A DNA stretch of 7,082 nt from Alphaproteobacteria bacterium. Its GTDB lineage: Bacteria > Pseudomonadota > Alphaproteobacteria > Reyranellales > Reyranellaceae. The position numbers and the translations under genes were made by a program. This document shows, piece by piece, positions 5,787-7,082 of the stretch; the first letter of the stretch is position 1; each line of letters starts with the position of its first letter. The stretch spans positions 1-7,082 of the forward strand of contig JABCYT010000168.1 in assembly GCA_013290035.1 (NCBI GenBank), in the 5' to 3' direction. The notes under the pieces were generated by a model. The model was not told the origin of the DNA, made no database searches, and saw only the letters and a list, made by a program, of their open reading frames with translations.

Positions 5787-7082
5787 ATGACGCGTCAGGC
5801 TCTGCTCATCGTCGGTTTTCTGGTGGTTGCGGCGGGCGCGGCAAACGCCCAGCAGCAGAAAATCGGCGCACCGCCGGAAGCCTCGAACATGCGGCTGGCC
5901 GGCTGGAGCGACCTGCAGGCGCGCAGCGCCTATCAGCCGACGATCCACCGCCAGGGCGACCGCTGGATCGCCTATATCGGCCATCACGGCGGCACCGACG
6001 AGATCCCCAACCCGGTGAATTCCCTGACCGGCAAGGCCGAGCCCAACGGCACGTCGATCGTCGATGTCACTGATCCCGCCAACCCGAAATATCTGCGTCA
6101 CCTGCCCGGCGCGCCGGGCACCTACGAGGCGGGCGGCGCGCAGATGGTGCGGGTGTGCGACGGCAGTCAGCTACCGCGCGCCGACAAATCCGCCGTCTAC
6201 ATGCTGCGCACCTTTGGCGGCGAGGCGCATGAGATCTGGAATGTCGCCGATCCGGCCAATCCGGTGCTGGTCACGCGGCTGGACGGCCTCAAGGACACGC
6301 ACAAGAGCTGGTGGGAGTGCGACACCGGCATCGCCTACCTCGTCTCCGGCGCCCCTGATTGGCGCACCAAGCGCATGACCCAGATCTACGATCTTGGCGA
6401 CCCCGCCCATCCGGTGAAGATCCGCGACTTCGGCCTGCCCGGCCAGGAGCCGGGCGCCACCGGCGCCGTGCCGACCGAGCTGCACGGACCGATCTCGACC
6501 GGGCCGCAGGGCAACCGCGTCTATTTCGGCTACGGCACCGACAAGGGCGGCGTCCTGCAGATCGTCGACCGCGAGAAACTGCTCAAGGGCCCGAAGGAGC
6601 CGACGCCGGACAATCTGCGGGCGCCCGAGATCTCGCGGCTCATGATGTCGGGCTGGAACGGCGCGCACACGACCTTCCCCATGCAGCAGATGCCGATCGC
6701 CGAGTTCGCCAAGGACAAGGATGGCGGCAAACGCGATATCGTCATGATCGTCGACGAGGCGATCCTGAACGAATGCCAGGAGGCGCGGCAGATGGTGTGG
6801 TTCGCCGACATCTCGATCGAGAGCCGGCCGATGATGGTGTCGAACTGGACCGTGCCCGAGGCCGGCGGCAATTTCTGCCAACGCGGCGGCCGCTTCGGCT
6901 CGCACTCCTCCAACGAGAGCATGGACCCCGTCTACTACAAGAAGATGGCCTTCATCGCCTTCTTCAACGCCGGCGTCCGCGCGCTCGACATCCGCGATCC
7001 GTATCACCCGAAGGAAATCGCCTACTACATTCCGGCCATCACCAAGAACACAGACAAGCGTTGCGTCGGCAAGGACGCCGAC
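5787..7082 (+). CDS. Secreted LVIVD-repeat beta-propeller protein, 3'-partial
   Basis: The frame is open from the ATG at 5787 to the last base (432 codons, no stop), so the C-terminus is off-window. A Sec signal peptide spans residues 1-21 (LLIVGFLVVAAGAANA|QQQ). At least four LVIVD-type repeats are readable: SIVDVTDPANPKYLRHL (90-106), EIWNVADPANPVLVTRL (149-165), QIYDLGDPAHPVKIRDF (199-215) and ALDIRDPYHPKEIAYY (399-414); a degenerate one may start at VLQIVDREK (256-264). Such repeats build beta-propeller blades. Between them are motifs with His: YIGHHGG (63-69), EAHEIW (146-151), THKSWWECD (171-179), ELHGPIS (231-237), NGAHTTFP (291-298), FGSHSSNES (370-378). Cys are at 124, 178, 330, 364 and 426. 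Function is unknown; a structural, ligand-binding or metal-dependent role is possible. GGAGG (5775-5779) lies 7 bases before the ATG. It is divergent from the GlcG-like gene. Confidence 0.88.
   Translation, partial: MTRQALLIVGFLVVAAGAANAQQQKIGAPPEASNMRLAGWSDLQARSAYQPTIHRQGDRWIAYIGHHGGTDEIPNPVNSLTGKAEPNGTSIVDVTDPANPKYLRHLPGAPGTYEAGGAQMVRVCDGSQLPRADKSAVYMLRTFGGEAHEIWNVADPANPVLVTRLDGLKDTHKSWWECDTGIAYLVSGAPDWRTKRMTQIYDLGDPAHPVKIRDFGLPGQEPGATGAVPTELHGPISTGPQGNRVYFGYGTDKGGVLQIVDREKLLKGPKEPTPDNLRAPEISRLMMSGWNGAHTTFPMQQMPIAEFAKDKDGGKRDIVMIVDEAILNECQEARQMVWFADISIESRPMMVSNWTVPEAGGNFCQRGGRFGSHSSNESMDPVYYKKMAFIAFFNAGVRALDIRDPYHPKEIAYYIPAITKNTDKRCVGKDAD

Noticed and set aside
5691..6101. A 136-codon frame on - covering the divergent promoter and the start of the LVIVD gene
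   Set aside because: It would overlap TATAAT, the ribosome site and the signal peptide of the + gene; composition is that of a shadow frame.
6171..7007. A 278-codon frame on - opposite the LVIVD gene
   Set aside because: Antisense shadow of a gene that has no stop in the window and clear repeats plus signal peptide on +.
1..7082. tRNA/rRNA genes, CRISPR arrays, insertion sequences, phage genes
   Set aside because: I looked on both strands and saw no transposase motifs, regularly spaced palindromic repeats or tRNA-like cloverleafs.

Overview
The window is GC-rich DNA with strong G/C bias at third codon positions, dense coding and Shine-Dalgarno-led starts. Together with the families present (amidase-signature hydrolase, IorAB-type molybdenum hydroxylase, GlcG/HbpS-like protein, LVIVD-repeat protein), this suggests the chromosome of a soil or environmental alphaproteobacterium (Bradyrhizobium-, Reyranella- or Rhodospirillales-like). 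That placement is an inference from composition and gene families; no rRNA or other taxonomic marker is present.

Layout from left to right: (1) the C-terminal five-sixths of an amidase on + (start off-window, stop at 1219); (2) a REP-like hairpin at 1246-1273; (3) a small two-helix membrane protein on - (1302-1592); (4) a small Sec-secreted protein of unknown function on + (1763-2170); (5) a bidirectional terminator (2178-2206); (6) iorB-like (2216-4501) and iorA-like (4505-4975) on -, a tight operon for a molybdenum hydroxylase whose large subunit carries a twin-arginine signal; (7) a 175-bp gap with three copies of TTGCGGA and a short inverted repeat; (8) an exported GlcG/HbpS-like protein on - (5151-5645); (9) a 141-bp divergent promoter region with a perfect TATAAT; (10) a large secreted LVIVD-repeat protein on + that starts at 5787 and is still open at the window edge (432 codons visible).

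Four of the seven genes carry export signals (one Tat, three Sec), so the right two-thirds of the window looks like a cell-envelope/periplasmic neighbourhood. IorA and IorB should form one Mo/2x[2Fe-2S] enzyme, exported folded through the Tat signal of IorB. The GlcG-like and LVIVD proteins are divergently transcribed from one intergenic region and could be co-regulated. No cytochrome c subunit, XdhC-type maturation factor or dedicated regulator is visible.

I do not see a clearly new system. The best leads are the LVIVD propeller protein with its spaced histidine motifs and the triple heptamer upstream of iorA. Intergenic gaps are all shorter than 180 bp.
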